Positions 9,331 to 19,300 of a stretch of DNA of 64,000 bases are shown one piece after another. The notes beneath the pieces were generated by a model, which worked only from the letters and a program-made list of their open reading frames with translations, ran no database searches and had not been told where the DNA came from. The first letter of the stretch is position 1, and each line of letters begins with the position of its first letter. The DNA is from a virus, in the IMG/VR virus record IMGVR_UViG_3300018080_000118, positions 62,001 to 126,000 of that record; one strand, given 5' to 3'. The position numbers were made by a program, and so were the translations under genes.

Positions 9331-10524
9331 ATGAGCGACGCCTTCAACGTCGAACAGTTCAACGCCCTCTTCGGGCAAGCTGTCGAAGCAGGCGGCGAGG
9401 CCCTCACGAAGCTCGGGCAGGCCAGTGGCCTGTACATCCAGCAGAAACTCCGTGAGAACGCTTTCTGCCGCAAGATCATCCCGCCCAAGGTCGTCACCGA
9501 GAAAGAGTGCCAGCGCCGCGTCGCGGACGAGGGCCTCGAATACATCGATGACCTGGAGCCGGATTCCATCGCCATGCACATCAACTGGCGCGGCGAGCCG
9601 GAGAAGACCTACCTGCAGGCCCCGCGCTACGCGATCCGCCTGCACACCATCTCCTCGGACAAGATCGTCAAGTCCGAGCAGGAGCTGCGGTCCTACCGCA
9701 TGCCCCTGACCAAGGTCCTGGAGCAGAACATCGCCAAGGACATCCAGGAGCAGGAAGACGTGACCTTCATGAAGCACGTCAAGTCCGGCCTGTTCCTCGC
9801 CACACGGCACCGCTACAACAGCCTCGTCACCGACGGCGTCGTGACCGGCGGCACCGCGACGAAGAACTTCGGCTCCAGCCAGGAGTTCATGCGGTACCTC
9901 TTCCAGAAGGACAAGGGCGGCACCGGTGCATGGTCCGCCATCTCCTCGTCCAACCTGAACCGCAGCGACGCGATCTACTCCAACATCATCCTCTCCGACG
10001 AGGACGACTGGAACCGCGTGGTCCTCAAGGACCTCGTGAAGATCCCCGCCGCCCGCGAGCAGAAGGCTCGGACCTTCCTGATCCACGAGATCACCTGGAC
10101 GGACGTCGTGGCGTGGTCCCTGACCGAGGCCGGTCTGGAGATCACCTCCGAGATCGTCCGTGACGGATACAAGTACACCACCGTCGGTGGGTACACGTTC
10201 GTCACCACGATCCGCGACAACAACCAGCTCGTGGAACCGGGCGTCATCTACGTCTTCCCCGCGCCGGAGTTCCTGGGACGCATCCTGGTCCTGGAGAACA
10301 CCAAGTTCTACATCGACAAGCGCGGTCGCTTCATCGAGATGGAGGCATGGGAAGACATCGGGGCGGGCTTCGGCAACATCCGGGGCCTCGGCGTCATCCT
10401 CCTCAAGGGTGCGCGGATGAGCATCCCGGTGACGTGGCAGGACACGGCAGGCACCGCAACTGCCGCCGGCAACTTCACGATCATCAACGACAACACCCAG
10501 GCCTCCCTCCCCGCGCTCTCGTAG
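9331..10524 (+). CDS. Major capsid protein
   Basis: This 397-residue protein is the best candidate for the shell subunit. It lies after protease, scaffold-like and decoration-like genes, has its own promoter and an AAGGAGTGA ribosome site, and ends at a strong terminator. Codon use is extremely biased toward C/G-ending codons, as expected for the most abundant virion protein. The composition is a mixed alpha/beta fold with an acidic N-terminal helix (FNALFGQAVEAGGEAL), a long central part and a beta-rich end. It lacks the K-x-A pattern common in neighbours. The call rests on context, length and codon bias. Confidence 0.82.
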   Translation: MSDAFNVEQFNALFGQAVEAGGEALTKLGQASGLYIQQKLRENAFCRKIIPPKVVTEKECQRRVADEGLEYIDDLEPDSIAMHINWRGEPEKTYLQAPRYAIRLHTISSDKIVKSEQELRSYRMPLTKVLEQNIAKDIQEQEDVTFMKHVKSGLFLATRHRYNSLVTDGVVTGGTATKNFGSSQEFMRYLFQKDKGGTGAWSAISSSNLNRSDAIYSNIILSDEDDWNRVVLKDLVKIPAAREQKARTFLIHEITWTDVVAWSLTEAGLEITSEIVRDGYKYTTVGGYTFVTTIRDNNQLVEPGVIYVFPAPEFLGRILVLENTKFYIDKRGRFIEMEAWEDIGAGFGNIRGLGVILLKGARMSIPVTWQDTAGTATAAGNFTIINDNTQASLPALS

Positions 10525-10552
10525 CGTAGGGCCACGGCCATCACGGGACACG

Positions 10553-10600
10553 AAGCCCCGCCCGCTCACTCACCTGTGGGCGGGACGGGGCTTTTTTGTT
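10553..10600 (+). terminator. Rho-independent terminator after capsid gene
   Basis: A GC-rich hairpin (AAGCCCCGCCCGC pairing with GGGCGGGACGGGGCTT) is followed by TTTTTTG. It separates the highly expressed capsid message from downstream genes. Confidence 0.85.
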
Positions 10601-10611
10601 AGGGGCAGCAG

Positions 10612-10815
10612 ATGAAGGGCACCTTCTTCGCCGGGTTCGCCGATGAGATGCAGAAGCTCGGAAAGATGTCCAAGCGTAAGCGTCGTGCGGTCCAGACGGC
10701 CCTTGCCGGCCTGGGTCTCGGCGTGGTGGGCGGCGTGACCGAAGGTATCGTCAGCCCCATCACACAGACACTCTTTGAGCGCCGCATGAAGCGCAAGAAG
10801 AAGGAGAAGAAATGA
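10612..10815 (+). CDS. Small basic membrane-like protein with FADEMQKLGK tag
   Basis: This 67-residue protein has the N-terminal segment FFAGFADEMQKLGK, a Gly/Ala/Val-rich hydrophobic stretch (about 33-50), and a lysine/arginine-rich tail. The ten residues FADEMQKLGK recur exactly near the N-terminus of the protein encoded at 19849. The start has GGGGCAG upstream, just after the capsid terminator. The stop overlaps the next start by 4 bases (ATGA). Function unknown. The shared N-terminus suggests a targeting or docking tag. Confidence 0.68.
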   Translation: MKGTFFAGFADEMQKLGKMSKRKRRAVQTALAGLGLGVVGGVTEGIVSPITQTLFERRMKRKKKEKK

Positions 10816-11198
10816 AGGAAGACACCAGCAAGCCCAGTGTCGGTAAGAAAACCCGGGCCAAGTGGGTCAGCCGAGATCTGAAGCGGGGGCTGGTCGCGGG
10901 GAGCGCCGGGCTTGTTGGTGGCTACCTTGTCCGCAAGGCCAAGGAGCGCCGGGACCGGAAACGCCGCGTGGAGAAGCTCAAGAAGGCTCTCGGCGGACGC
11001 AAGCTTATCATGATCGCTGTCGGGAAGCCCAGCAGCGACGAGAAGCGAGCTGCGTTCTACCTGGGGGTCGAGGACGAGCTTCGCAAGCTCAGCGCCAGGA
11101 TGCCGCGGCCCAAGCCTCCTACCTACCCCACTCCCAAGCTACCGAAAAGACCACCAACGCCTCCGACCGTACGGGCGGTCAAGATGCCTGGTGGATAA
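10812..11198 (+). CDS. Small basic protein with proline-rich C-terminus
   Basis: 128 residues, coupled to the previous gene by an ATGA overlap. It is strongly basic, with a glycine-rich hydrophobic patch (about 25-40), then AAFYLGVEDELRKLS, a looser relative of the FADEMQKLGK segment, then a proline-rich tail. No family is recognised. A virion or DNA-contacting role is possible. Confidence 0.65.
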   Translation: MKEDTSKPSVGKKTRAKWVSRDLKRGLVAGSAGLVGGYLVRKAKERRDRKRRVEKLKKALGGRKLIMIAVGKPSSDEKRAAFYLGVEDELRKLSARMPRPKPPTYPTPKLPKRPPTPPTVRAVKMPGG

Positions 11199-11214
11199 GT
11201 AAGGAGACGTCAGA

Positions 11215-11793
11215 ATGCACACAGCAAGAGTTACATGGTTCGGGCCGGAGGGCAAGCTGCACCTCCAGCTCAAGAGCTTCCCTGCGCGGCGAGAGGTTAA
11301 GTGTCGCCTGGACGAGATCACGCTCCCGGAGAGGAAGCGGCACCGAGATCAGCTGCTGGTCCGTCGCAGTGACGGCGCGCTGATCAACGTGGGTCGTCTC
11401 GTGCCGGAGAAGGAGGCCGTTGCGGCCATGGAGGCGTGCCCTATCGTCGATGACGGGCACACGGGTTTCTTCGTCGCACTGCCCCGGGGCTACGGGATCG
11501 TGGACAACCAGGAGACCAGCCAGCTGAACGTGGTTCCCGCTGGAGAGATCCCTCCGATGAGCGAGCCGCTGCCGGAGATGTCCAAGCCACCCATCATCTC
11601 GGAACCTGAGGAAGAGGTGGTCGAGGAGCCGGACGCCGAGGAGCCTCCCGCAGAGGAGGAGCCCCAGGCCGAAGTGGTCGAAGAAGCACCCGAGGAAGAG
11701 CCCGAGCCAGAAGAGGAACCGGACGAAGAACCTGAGGAGGAGCAGGAAGAGGTCGAAGAAGACGACGATCTCCTGGACCTCATGGGAGATTAG
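11215..11793 (+). CDS. Protein with long glutamate-rich C-terminal tail
   Basis: 192 residues starting behind AAGGAGACGTC. The first 110 residues look folded and beta-rich. From about residue 120 onward the chain is almost all E, P, D and V, ending in LLDLMGD. Such polyacidic tails are intrinsically disordered and can mimic DNA or mask basic partners. The family is unknown. Its position among neck genes suggests a virion or assembly protein. Confidence 0.72.
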   Translation: MHTARVTWFGPEGKLHLQLKSFPARREVKCRLDEITLPERKRHRDQLLVRRSDGALINVGRLVPEKEAVAAMEACPIVDDGHTGFFVALPRGYGIVDNQETSQLNVVPAGEIPPMSEPLPEMSKPPIISEPEEEVVEEPDAEEPPAEEEPQAEVVEEAPEEEPEPEEEPDEEPEEEQEEVEEDDDLLDLMGD

Positions 11794-11795
11794 CC

Positions 11796-12302
11796 ATGGC
11801 GCAAAGATTCCAGGTTCCCAAGTACCTGGTCGACAAGCTTCGCCGCTTCCTGCAGGACTACGCAGAAGCGAACGAGCTGCTCGACGAGAAGGAGTCCAAG
11901 GACATCTTCCTTGCGGAGATGCTTGTGGATGCTCTGAGCCGGTACAACCTCATCGAGCCCTCAGGGCCGAATCTCAACATCACGCTCGAAGGGGCCACCA
12001 GCGAGGAGGCCCTCTTGCTCGTGGACGAGGCAGCGGCCCGAGTCCTTACCTCAGTCTCCATCCGGATGCAGCGCAACATGCTGGAGTACGTGGACGGGAA
12101 TATCCGCCAGCAGATCAACGATAAGTGGCAGTTCTACAACACCACGATCGCGCGGCTGCGTGGCGGCGATGCCGGCAACGGCTTCGACAAACTGGTGAAG
12201 GAGCGTAAAATAAAGAAGAACTGCGACAACGCGTGGGGCTTCGTACACACGGAGCTTTACGATGGCTACCGCGACGGTGGCTACGTAACCGTCTGGGCAT
12301 AG
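11796..12302 (+). CDS. Neck/connector-region protein, unknown
   Basis: A 168-residue helical protein beginning 2 bases after the previous stop. Residues 1-120 are predicted helical from composition, with NLIEPSGPNLNITLEG between helices. Nothing diagnostic is visible. Its place between capsid and sheath genes is where head-completion and connector proteins are normally found. Confidence 0.68.
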   Translation: MAQRFQVPKYLVDKLRRFLQDYAEANELLDEKESKDIFLAEMLVDALSRYNLIEPSGPNLNITLEGATSEEALLLVDEAAARVLTSVSIRMQRNMLEYVDGNIRQQINDKWQFYNTTIARLRGGDAGNGFDKLVKERKIKKNCDNAWGFVHTELYDGYRDGGYVTVWA

Positions 12303-12312
12303 GAGCAATAGC

Positions 12313-12720
12313 ATGGCTGTAGTAGAAGACCAAGGCAACATCCTGGTTCACGGTCGTTTCGGTGCGCTCCAGGTCGCAGTGGATGGTGACGACACGGAAG
12401 TGGCAATCCCTTCGGGATCAACCCACGCCGAAATTCACCAGGAGACCCAGTTCCAGAACATCCTCTACAGCATCACTGGCCTCGTGGACTCGTGGTTCGT
12501 ACTGCCACCCGGCCCAAGAGATGAAGCAGACGCTCCGTTCCGTGTCGCCCTGAGTGGTGCGGCTGGAGTAGACCCCAACCGAAAAATCTGGTTCCGGAAA
12601 GCCCGCCAGATCCGACAGATCACCAGGCGTCCTTCACTGATCGGACACTACACCGACCCGCGCAAGGACATCTGTGATGACGTGATCGGCAAACTGACCG
12701 TTACCTTTACCGAGGATTAG
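12313..12720 (+). CDS. Virion protein, first of a tandem duplicated pair
   Basis: 135 residues, beta-rich. It shares with the following gene the segments GNILVHGRFG, LQVA, THAEI, ETQFQNI, FRVAL, FRKARQIR and the end DDVIGKLTVTFTED, so the two arose by tandem duplication. Length and beta content suggest a small capsid or neck structural protein. Spacing to the next gene is 2 bases. Confidence 0.72.
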   Translation: MAVVEDQGNILVHGRFGALQVAVDGDDTEVAIPSGSTHAEIHQETQFQNILYSITGLVDSWFVLPPGPRDEADAPFRVALSGAAGVDPNRKIWFRKARQIRQITRRPSLIGHYTDPRKDICDDVIGKLTVTFTED

Positions 12721-12722
12721 GT

Positions 12723-13292
12723 ATGGCCATCACAGAGAAGCTCGGGAATATCCTGGTTCATGGGCGCTTCGGCGGCCTCCAGGTAGCCCAGGATGGTTTC
12801 GACACCGTGGTGCTGGCCCCGGCTAGCTCCACCCACGCCGAGATCTTCCAAGAGACGCAGTTCCAAAACATCTTCTACAGCCTGGATGGCTCCGCTAACT
12901 CATGGCGGCCACTCCCTCCTGGCGCGAAGGACGAGACGGGCTCCGCGTTCCGCGTGGCCCTGGGAACAGCGACCTCCATCTACTTTCGCAAGGCACGCCA
13001 GATTCGGCACATTACGAAGCGCCCAGGATACTCTGGACGTTTCGCCGGAAATTTCGACGCGTCTGCGGGAACACCGGCGCTGGCTGATGGCTCCGGAGTG
13101 GGCAAGGACTATTACTTCGTCAGCGTCGCGGGCACCTATGACTTCGGCTCGGGCGGCATCGCCCTCATCATCGGAGATTGGGTGATCTACGACGCCAGCA
13201 CCAACACGTGGATCAAGGCCACCGAGGATCCTCGTACGTGGCTTTGCGACGACGTGATCGGGAAGTTGACGGTAACCTTTACCGAGGACTAG
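12723..13292 (+). CDS. Virion protein, second of a tandem duplicated pair
   Basis: 189 residues, paralogous to the previous protein across its length. It is longer because of an insertion of about 55 residues between RQIRHITKRPG and DDVIGKLTVT. The insertion (GVGKDYYFVSVAGTYDFGSGG...) resembles short repeats of phage fibre and decoration proteins. Both copies keep intact frames and good ribosome sites, so both are probably used. Confidence 0.72.
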   Translation: MAITEKLGNILVHGRFGGLQVAQDGFDTVVLAPASSTHAEIFQETQFQNIFYSLDGSANSWRPLPPGAKDETGSAFRVALGTATSIYFRKARQIRHITKRPGYSGRFAGNFDASAGTPALADGSGVGKDYYFVSVAGTYDFGSGGIALIIGDWVIYDASTNTWIKATEDPRTWLCDDVIGKLTVTFTED

Positions 13293-13294
13293 CC

Positions 13295-13696
13295 ATGAAG
13301 CTCGAAGAGTTCCTCAAGAACGCGACGGCCAACATCCAGAAGCCGCCCCCACCTCAGCTCATGCTGAAGAAGAACTTCAGCGTCAACTTCACGACGCAGT
13401 ACGGGAGCGCGATGCCCGATGGTCGGCCGGCTCCGCTGAATATAGGCAGCATCCCAGGTACGAAGAACCCCGTGGACAACCAGCCCTGGGAGGTCGTGGT
13501 CCCGGGCCTGCAAATGGCGCTCTCCGGCGTCAAGGTGGATCGCATCGCCGGTGTCGTCACCGAGCGTGCGGGGGACCACATCATTGTGGGTATCCCTGTT
13601 GGCATGATGGACCAGAAGCAGTTCAAAGAGCAGCTTGAAAAATTCATCAAGGTGCGGAAACGGTACGACCCCTCCGCAAGATTTGTTCCCACATAG
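13295..13696 (+). CDS. Small neck-region protein
   Basis: The ATG at 13295 is used because it follows the upstream stop by 2 bases and has GAGGACTAGCC before it. The frame is open further upstream, but inside the previous gene. The product is 133 residues with a proline patch (KPPPPQ) near the N-terminus, a beta-rich middle and a charged helical end. No family is recognised. Confidence 0.7.
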   Translation: MKLEEFLKNATANIQKPPPPQLMLKKNFSVNFTTQYGSAMPDGRPAPLNIGSIPGTKNPVDNQPWEVVVPGLQMALSGVKVDRIAGVVTERAGDHIIVGIPVGMMDQKQFKEQLEKFIKVRKRYDPSARFVPT

Positions 13697-13697
13697 G

Positions 13698-13724
13698 AGC
13701 TCGATAGTGCGTCGTCGAGCTTTT
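13698..13724 (+). terminator. Probable rho-independent terminator
   Basis: AGCTCGA and TCGAGCT are separated by 10 bases and followed by TTT. It lies in the 84-base gap before the next gene, which therefore may have its own start signal. Confidence 0.5.
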
Positions 13725-13780
13725 GACCGAGGCGGCCGTTCCGGGCCGAGACGCGCCTGACAGCAAAGTGGTAGTTCACA

Positions 13781-14704
13781 ATGGTCGTCTTCGATAAGCT
13801 TCATTCCGGGGAACCTGCGGTGTTCGTTGAGATCGCCAGTCGGGCCTCCGTGATCGTGTCTTGGCGTATTCGCCCGACCAATGAAGACCTGTCAACGATG
13901 ACCGTGAACGTCTCCCGAGCCTACTCTCCCGAAGGTCCGTTTGAGTCGCTGGCAGACGTGATAGCGACAGACAACGTCTTTCGAGACGTGAACGCACATC
14001 TTCGGGACAAGTGGCGAGAGATTTACTACAAGCTGCGGCTAACGAGTCCGGACGCCATTGAGGACGAAACGAAACCCGTTGGGTTGCGGACAACACCAGA
14101 GCTCGAAGCTGTGGCAATCCGCAGAAGACTCGACCTGCTGCTGAAGTTCTCCGGCATCCCGTGTCTCATTTACTCGCGGAAGCACGAAGGGGAACGCTGT
14201 CCCAACTGCTGGGATCCAGTTCTTAAAAAGGTAGAGTATTCCAACTGTCCTCAGTGTTTCAACACAGGCCGCCTCGGTGGCTACTACCACCCTGTGCTCA
14301 CACAGGTGAAGATAGACCCAGTTCGCAAGATGAACGAGCCGGGCGATACCTTACGCCAAGTCGAGCAGACCACGGCGCTGGTCGCCTACTTCCCTCTCGT
14401 CAAACCCCAAGACATCATCTACGAGGTAAACGCTGGCGAGAGGTGGCGCGTGGTCACGGTCGACCCGACCGAGAAGAAGCGCAGCATCGTTCACCAAGAC
14501 CTCTCGATGGTCAGCTTGAACCCCGGGGATATCGAGCACAAGATCCCCATCCCCGGGAGTGGACTGACCCCCATCATCAAGCCTCGTCAGAACTGGTGGA
14601 TCGAGCGGGACCGTCCGATTGTCCGGGACAAGGAGAGCCTTCCGGCAGATGAGCAGGAAGGGGTGGACGAACAAGATGTGGACTTCTACGAGGTATACTC
14701 GTAA
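13781..14704 (+). CDS. Neck-region virion protein with Cys4 zinc site
   Basis: This 307-residue protein has a beta-rich N-terminal half (Ig-like alternation, with RPTNEDLSTMTVNVSRAYSP) and a central metal site with two CxxC pairs (CPNCWDP and NCPQCFNTGR). The second half contains GERWRVV, suggestive of a small beta domain. The stop shares a base with the next start. Its place among neck proteins supports a connector role. No exact family can be named. Confidence 0.75.
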   Translation: MVVFDKLHSGEPAVFVEIASRASVIVSWRIRPTNEDLSTMTVNVSRAYSPEGPFESLADVIATDNVFRDVNAHLRDKWREIYYKLRLTSPDAIEDETKPVGLRTTPELEAVAIRRRLDLLLKFSGIPCLIYSRKHEGERCPNCWDPVLKKVEYSNCPQCFNTGRLGGYYHPVLTQVKIDPVRKMNEPGDTLRQVEQTTALVAYFPLVKPQDIIYEVNAGERWRVVTVDPTEKKRSIVHQDLSMVSLNPGDIEHKIPIPGSGLTPIIKPRQNWWIERDRPIVRDKESLPADEQEGVDEQDVDFYEVYS

Positions 14705-14892
14705 TGCCAAAGCCTATCCCTGAAGACGAAATCGTAGACCCAGCCAGGATCAAAGCGATGCTGCCCAAGAAGCCCGAGGAGATCGGGCCGGGATCTATCG
14801 GGGCATGGCTGGAATGGCTGCGGCACCAGCGGCCCGTACGCGCCAAGTTTGTAGGGCCGGCTGACAACTCCGGGAGTGATCAAAAGAAGTGA
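14704..14892 (+). CDS. Small protein, unknown
   Basis: 62 residues starting on the last base of the preceding gene. It is proline- and charge-rich. Its last residues, DNSGSDQKK, are encoded by near-palindrome copy b, so the element extends into the coding end of this gene. Function unknown. Confidence 0.6.
   Translation: MPKPIPEDEIVDPARIKAMLPKKPEEIGPGSIGAWLEWLRHQRPVRAKFVGPADNSGSDQKK
14862..14882 (+). promoter_or_regulatory. Dispersed 21-bp near-palindrome, copy b
   Basis: TGACAACTCC, G, GGAGTGATCA, located 6 bases before the GTG start of the HK97-gp10-like gene and inside the end of the preceding small gene. Confidence 0.7.
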
Positions 14893-15341
14893 CGCTCGCG
14901 CTCATCATGCTCGACGATGAAATGACGGACGAGGCCGTGGCTGAGTTCGCCAGTAAGCTCAAGCCTGGTCTTCGAGAGGCACTGCGTCGCAGCACCAAGA
15001 CCGGGTCAGGCGATCTCGCCGACAGCCTTAGCATTCACGTCGAGGGTCGCAAGGTTATCCGCATCACATCCTCAGCGCGTTACGCGGTCGCTTTGGACCG
15101 AGGCACGCGTTCCCGCATTATGTGGGGCTTGATAAACAAGGTAGTGCCACTAAAACTCTCCGGAGGAACAACGATATTCAGAAGAGTGACGTTGTCCTCT
15201 TTGATTCGCGGAAAATGGAGGTACCCTGGAACTCCTGGTCTCAACTTCGTAGAGAAGGGGGCGCAGTTGGCCAAAGCCTTTACTGACAGCCCCGTAGGAT
15301 ACAGGATCCAGAAACCTCCTTCAGTCGTGGCCACTGTGTAG
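14889..15341 (+). CDS. HK97 gp10-like neck/tail completion protein
   Basis: 150 residues. Family hallmarks are a helical N-terminus, then a beta core with YAVALDRGTRSR and a C-terminal YPGTPGLNFVEKGAQLAKAF, the usual pattern (x-G-T-R ... PG-x-x-F) of HK97-gp10-like neck proteins that link head and tail. Start: GTG at 14889, with GGGAG from copy b 12 bases upstream. A downstream ATG at 14907 is an alternative. It lies just before the tail genes, as expected. Confidence 0.7.
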   Translation: MTLALIMLDDEMTDEAVAEFASKLKPGLREALRRSTKTGSGDLADSLSIHVEGRKVIRITSSARYAVALDRGTRSRIMWGLINKVVPLKLSGGTTIFRRVTLSSLIRGKWRYPGTPGLNFVEKGAQLAKAFTDSPVGYRIQKPPSVVATV

Positions 15342-15351
15342 GAGCAGAAAG

Positions 15352-15657
15352 ATGGCAGACAACCTGATGGGTGATGCCGAACGCGAACTCGCCAAGTCGC
15401 TGGCCGAGATCTGCGGACAGGACCTGGAGAAGATCGCCTCGGCGAAGGGCGAAGAGCTCGACTTCGATGCGATGCTCCAGCAGGCCGATCCGGAGACGGT
15501 ACCGGGGCTGCAGAAGATCGCGTCCGTGCTCGACATCGAGATGGATCAGCTCGTCAACGATCCCAACTTCCGGGAAGGGGTCAACCACGAGCTGGACAGC
15601 CGAAAGAGCGAGTGGGTGCCGTTCGCAATGAAACTCGCAGGACTTGCTGATGACTAA
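15352..15657 (+). CDS. Small helical protein with K-I-A-S motifs
   Basis: 101 residues, acidic and helical. It contains DLEKIAS and LQKIAS, two clean copies of the pattern that marks head-region proteins, and ends with KLAGLADD. The stop overlaps the next start by one base (TAATG). Function unknown. It may be a further maturation substrate or chaperone. Confidence 0.68.
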   Translation: MADNLMGDAERELAKSLAEICGQDLEKIASAKGEELDFDAMLQQADPETVPGLQKIASVLDIEMDQLVNDPNFREGVNHELDSRKSEWVPFAMKLAGLADD

Positions 15658-16346
15658 TGGGTACACCCGACTACAAGGATGTGCAGACGCCAGTGGGGAA
15701 CCCGCTGCGGTACGCTCGGCGCGCGATGATCGAAATCCTTCAGAGCGCGTTCGAGTCCGAGTATCTCTACACGGACACAGACGGAAGTCGGGTAGTCAAC
15801 CCTTTCCTCATCAAGTTCCAAGAGGACGGCGAAACGGCAGAGGATTCGAGACTGGTGATCGCGGACGGCTGGACCAACGAGTTGGAGCAGACGGACCCGC
15901 GACCCATGGTCATTGTGAACCGGGGGGACTTCGGTTTCCTTCGGCTGAGCGTAGGGCAAGGAAAATCTCACGGGTGGCCGGATTACGACGTGGAGAACAA
16001 GACCAAGACAGAGTCGTACGCCGATCTCACCGAGATGCCCTTGTCGCTGAGCTGCCTAGCAAGGCAGGAATTGGAGGCTGAGGAACTAGCGTGGGCATGT
16101 GCACTTTTCATTCGGATGCTTCACTTCGAGCTGATGGCGAAGTCGCAACTCTTCAAGATCAGTCTCCCGAGAGTGGGCGCTCCGGCCATTGTGAAGTCAG
16201 ATGCTCAAATCGACTTGGTCCTCACCCCCGTGACATTCACTGTGAATCAGACAATGCAGTGGACGGTTACGAGGCCCGTGAGACTCGGTAAGCTCGTCTA
16301 CCAGTTCTTCGTGGCGGGAGAAGACGAACCGTTCGTAGAGGTGTAA
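15657..16346 (+). CDS. Probable tail terminator / neck protein
   Basis: 229 residues, mixed alpha/beta, sitting between the gp10-like gene and the sheath gene, where a tail terminator is normally encoded. Visible features: an N-terminal helix with ARRAMIEILQSAF, a beta-rich middle, an LSCLARQELEAEELAWACALFIRML helix, and a beta-rich end. The assignment comes from position and fold-like pattern, not a diagnostic motif. Confidence 0.55.
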   Translation: MGTPDYKDVQTPVGNPLRYARRAMIEILQSAFESEYLYTDTDGSRVVNPFLIKFQEDGETAEDSRLVIADGWTNELEQTDPRPMVIVNRGDFGFLRLSVGQGKSHGWPDYDVENKTKTESYADLTEMPLSLSCLARQELEAEELAWACALFIRMLHFELMAKSQLFKISLPRVGAPAIVKSDAQIDLVLTPVTFTVNQTMQWTVTRPVRLGKLVYQFFVAGEDEPFVEV

Positions 16347-16348
16347 AC

Positions 16349-19300
16349 ATGGCAGAGAGCCTGAGACCGGATATCATCGTCACGCAGGTGTTCGACACGC
16401 CCCAGCCGACGGTGCCTGTTACCAATCTTCCCGTCTGCTTCATCGGACTGAACCGGCAGTTCGTGTGGCGGGAGAACGCCGGGTCCTTCGAAGGCGGACA
16501 GCCTGGCCAGCAATACTTCTTCCCGAATCTGAGCGCAGGGGCGGTCATCGAGCAGCCGGGGGCAACCCTGGATGTGGCCGAATTCCCCGACGTTCTGGAG
16601 CCGCACGTCTACATCCAGAACGTGCACGGGGTGGGAGAGGTGACTGGCGGGGATCTCACCTACGCTTTCGCCACGGATCCTCCCACGTTCAGCATCAGCC
16701 CGTCCGCGTCCGTGGTCTTCGAGATCGCGACGGGGGACGACGGTTCGTACTCGGCCGCGACCGGGTACTTCCTCGACAACGAGGCTGACTTCATCGAGGA
16801 CCAGGTCGCTGCCGCAGACGAGATCCTCGTGCTGCACAACGATGGCAGCTACTACAAGGCCTTCGACGTGGTGGACATCCTGTCGGACAACCAGCTGGAC
16901 GTCCTGCGGGCCAACAAGGCCACGACGCCGGCTCTTCCGACGGCTGCCCTCACTGCCGAGGATGCCTTCGGGTTCCGGACCATCACCGATACGAACCAGC
17001 AGCTCATGTCGACAGGCGTCGACATCGGGGACCTGGTGACGATCGATGGCTGGGATCAGGTCACGAGCGTCCTGGGGGGCGACTACGGGGCCGCAGGCAC
17101 CGGCACAGGCACCCCGGCCACGTCGCGCCTGTTCACCGACGCGAGCAAGGACTTCGCTGCTGCGGGTGTCCTCGCTGCCGACGTGATCTTCTCGGCCGAC
17201 TCCCTCGGCGACTGGGTGCCTTTCTTCCAGGTGACTGGCGGCATCGGCACCACGCAGATCACCGATGTCGAGAACATTGTCACGAGTCCGAGCGCCATCC
17301 CGGCCCTGACCGCCAGCTCCACGGGCGTCCCCTACGACGTCATGCGCTACAGCGCTCCTCGGGATCTGACCGGCGGTGCCGTGGTCTCCTCCACCACAGG
17401 TGAGTACGACGCCCAGGGCGTCACAGCCTGGACCTTCACACCCTCGGTCTCCACGAACCGCATCTTCCACGATGCGAGCGCGGTCTACACCTCGGGTACC
17501 GTGGTCGCCGGTGACGAGATCGTCATCGACGTCATCGCCAGCGGGCCGCCATACCTGAAGCCAGGCAACTGGCCACAGTTCGTGGTCGTGTCCGTCCTGT
17601 CTGCCACCGACCTGGAGATCAGCCAGCACGACAGTAACGTGCCGCTGCCGACCGCGACGGTTCTCAACCCCTCCTTCGTGAGCTACGAGATCCGTGACGC
17701 CACGTCGGTGACCTCCAACACCGCCGGGTCCTACACCGCCGAGGGCGGTGGTGGTGCCCCTGCGGGCCAACGCCGGATCACGGCAACCGGGAAGGACTTC
17801 GTCACCGCTGGCGTGATCGCTGGAGACTTCATCCAGGATCTGGCAGGGAACACCCTGTTCACCATCGTCACGGTCCATCCGTCGGGTACCGGCACTCTCG
17901 ATGTCCAGAACATCGTGCCTGGCAACCCACCGGCGGCATCAAGCGATGCCCGATTCGCCTTCTACGTGAACGACCAGAACCCGGCGATCCTGGAGGTGGT
18001 GAGCGTCGACTCCGAAACCGTGATGACCGTGAAGAACACATTGTCCGGTTCGCCGGGCACCGGGGCCTACCCCGGCCTGTTCGTCACCAACATCACCTTC
18101 GCGGACACCGGCCAGGACGTCACCTACAAGATCAACAAGACCCAGACCGGGACTGCCCTGGAAGGCACCGTGCTCTGCACCTACACGGCACGCAGGAACG
18201 ACTACCTCAACTCCATCGTGCCAGTGGACATCAACACCTACCAGACGGTCCTGGGTCCTCCGGTCCCGGGCAACGACCTCTCCCTCGCTTTCAAGAAGGT
18301 CTTCGAGGTCCTGGGTGCCACGGCCTACTTCGTCCAGGTCCCCAACGACACGCTCGACGACTGGACCGAGGCCTTCACCCTGGCCGCCAACGAGATCATC
18401 TACATCCCTGTGCCGCTCACGCAGCGCGAGGACGTGATCCAGCTGACCAACACGCACGTGACGGAGTTCAGCAAGCCCGAGAAGAAGCGCGAGCGCATCT
18501 CCTACGTGTGTCACAAGGAGGTGGTGCAGACAACGCGGCGTTCCGCGACCTCAGCCATGACCTTCACCAAGAGCGCGACGGGAGTCACCAACGTCGTGTC
18601 CACGGCCGTCGACCTGACCGCCTACGGCACGATCGTCGGCGATGTGCTCTCGGGCACCTTCAACGACGGGACCACCGACTACACCATCACCAACGCCCGG
18701 ATCATCAGCATCACCCCGTCCACCCCCGCCGTGGGGCAGTCCACCATGCGCGTGGTGGCGGACGCCTCGGTGCCGGTGTCCAGCTCGGGCACCGTCGCCA
18801 ACTGGAACGTGAAGAGCAAGCCCCTGAGCCTGCTCCAGCGTGCCCAGCAACAGGCCGCCTACACCACGGCTATCTCGAACCGCCGTCTCCGGAACCTGTG
18901 GCCCGACACGATCGAGGACACCTTCACGGACGAGACGGCAGGCGAGGGGTCTTCGACAGGCTTCTTCGGTGGCGGCGACCAGATCGCCACCCTCGGTGGC
19001 GAGTACCTCTGCGTCATGGAAGCAGGGAAGCGCGCCAACGAGAATCCGAGCCAGCCGCTGTCCAACTTCCCAGCGGGCAGCATCCACAAGATCATCGACC
19101 CCATGGGTGACAACATCACCTACCAGGATATCATCCTGGACGGAGGCAACTACTACATGGAGCACGAGGGCGACGACCAGCCGCCCAAGGCGATCCGGGC
19201 CATCTCGACGGACACGAGCGACCTCTACAAGCTGGAGGACAACGTCCCGTCGCAGATCGACTCCTTCGCCAGGAAGCTGCGGTCGCAGCTCAAACCCATG

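Noticed and set aside
9316-10569. 417-codon minus-strand frame opposite the capsid gene
   Set aside because: It covers the capsid gene with its promoter and terminator on the plus strand. The product is Asp/Val/Leu-rich without domains.
16298-17878. 526-codon minus-strand frame opposite the sheath gene
   Set aside because: It is antisense to a gene with strong codon bias. Long antisense frames are expected in high-GC genes of this kind.
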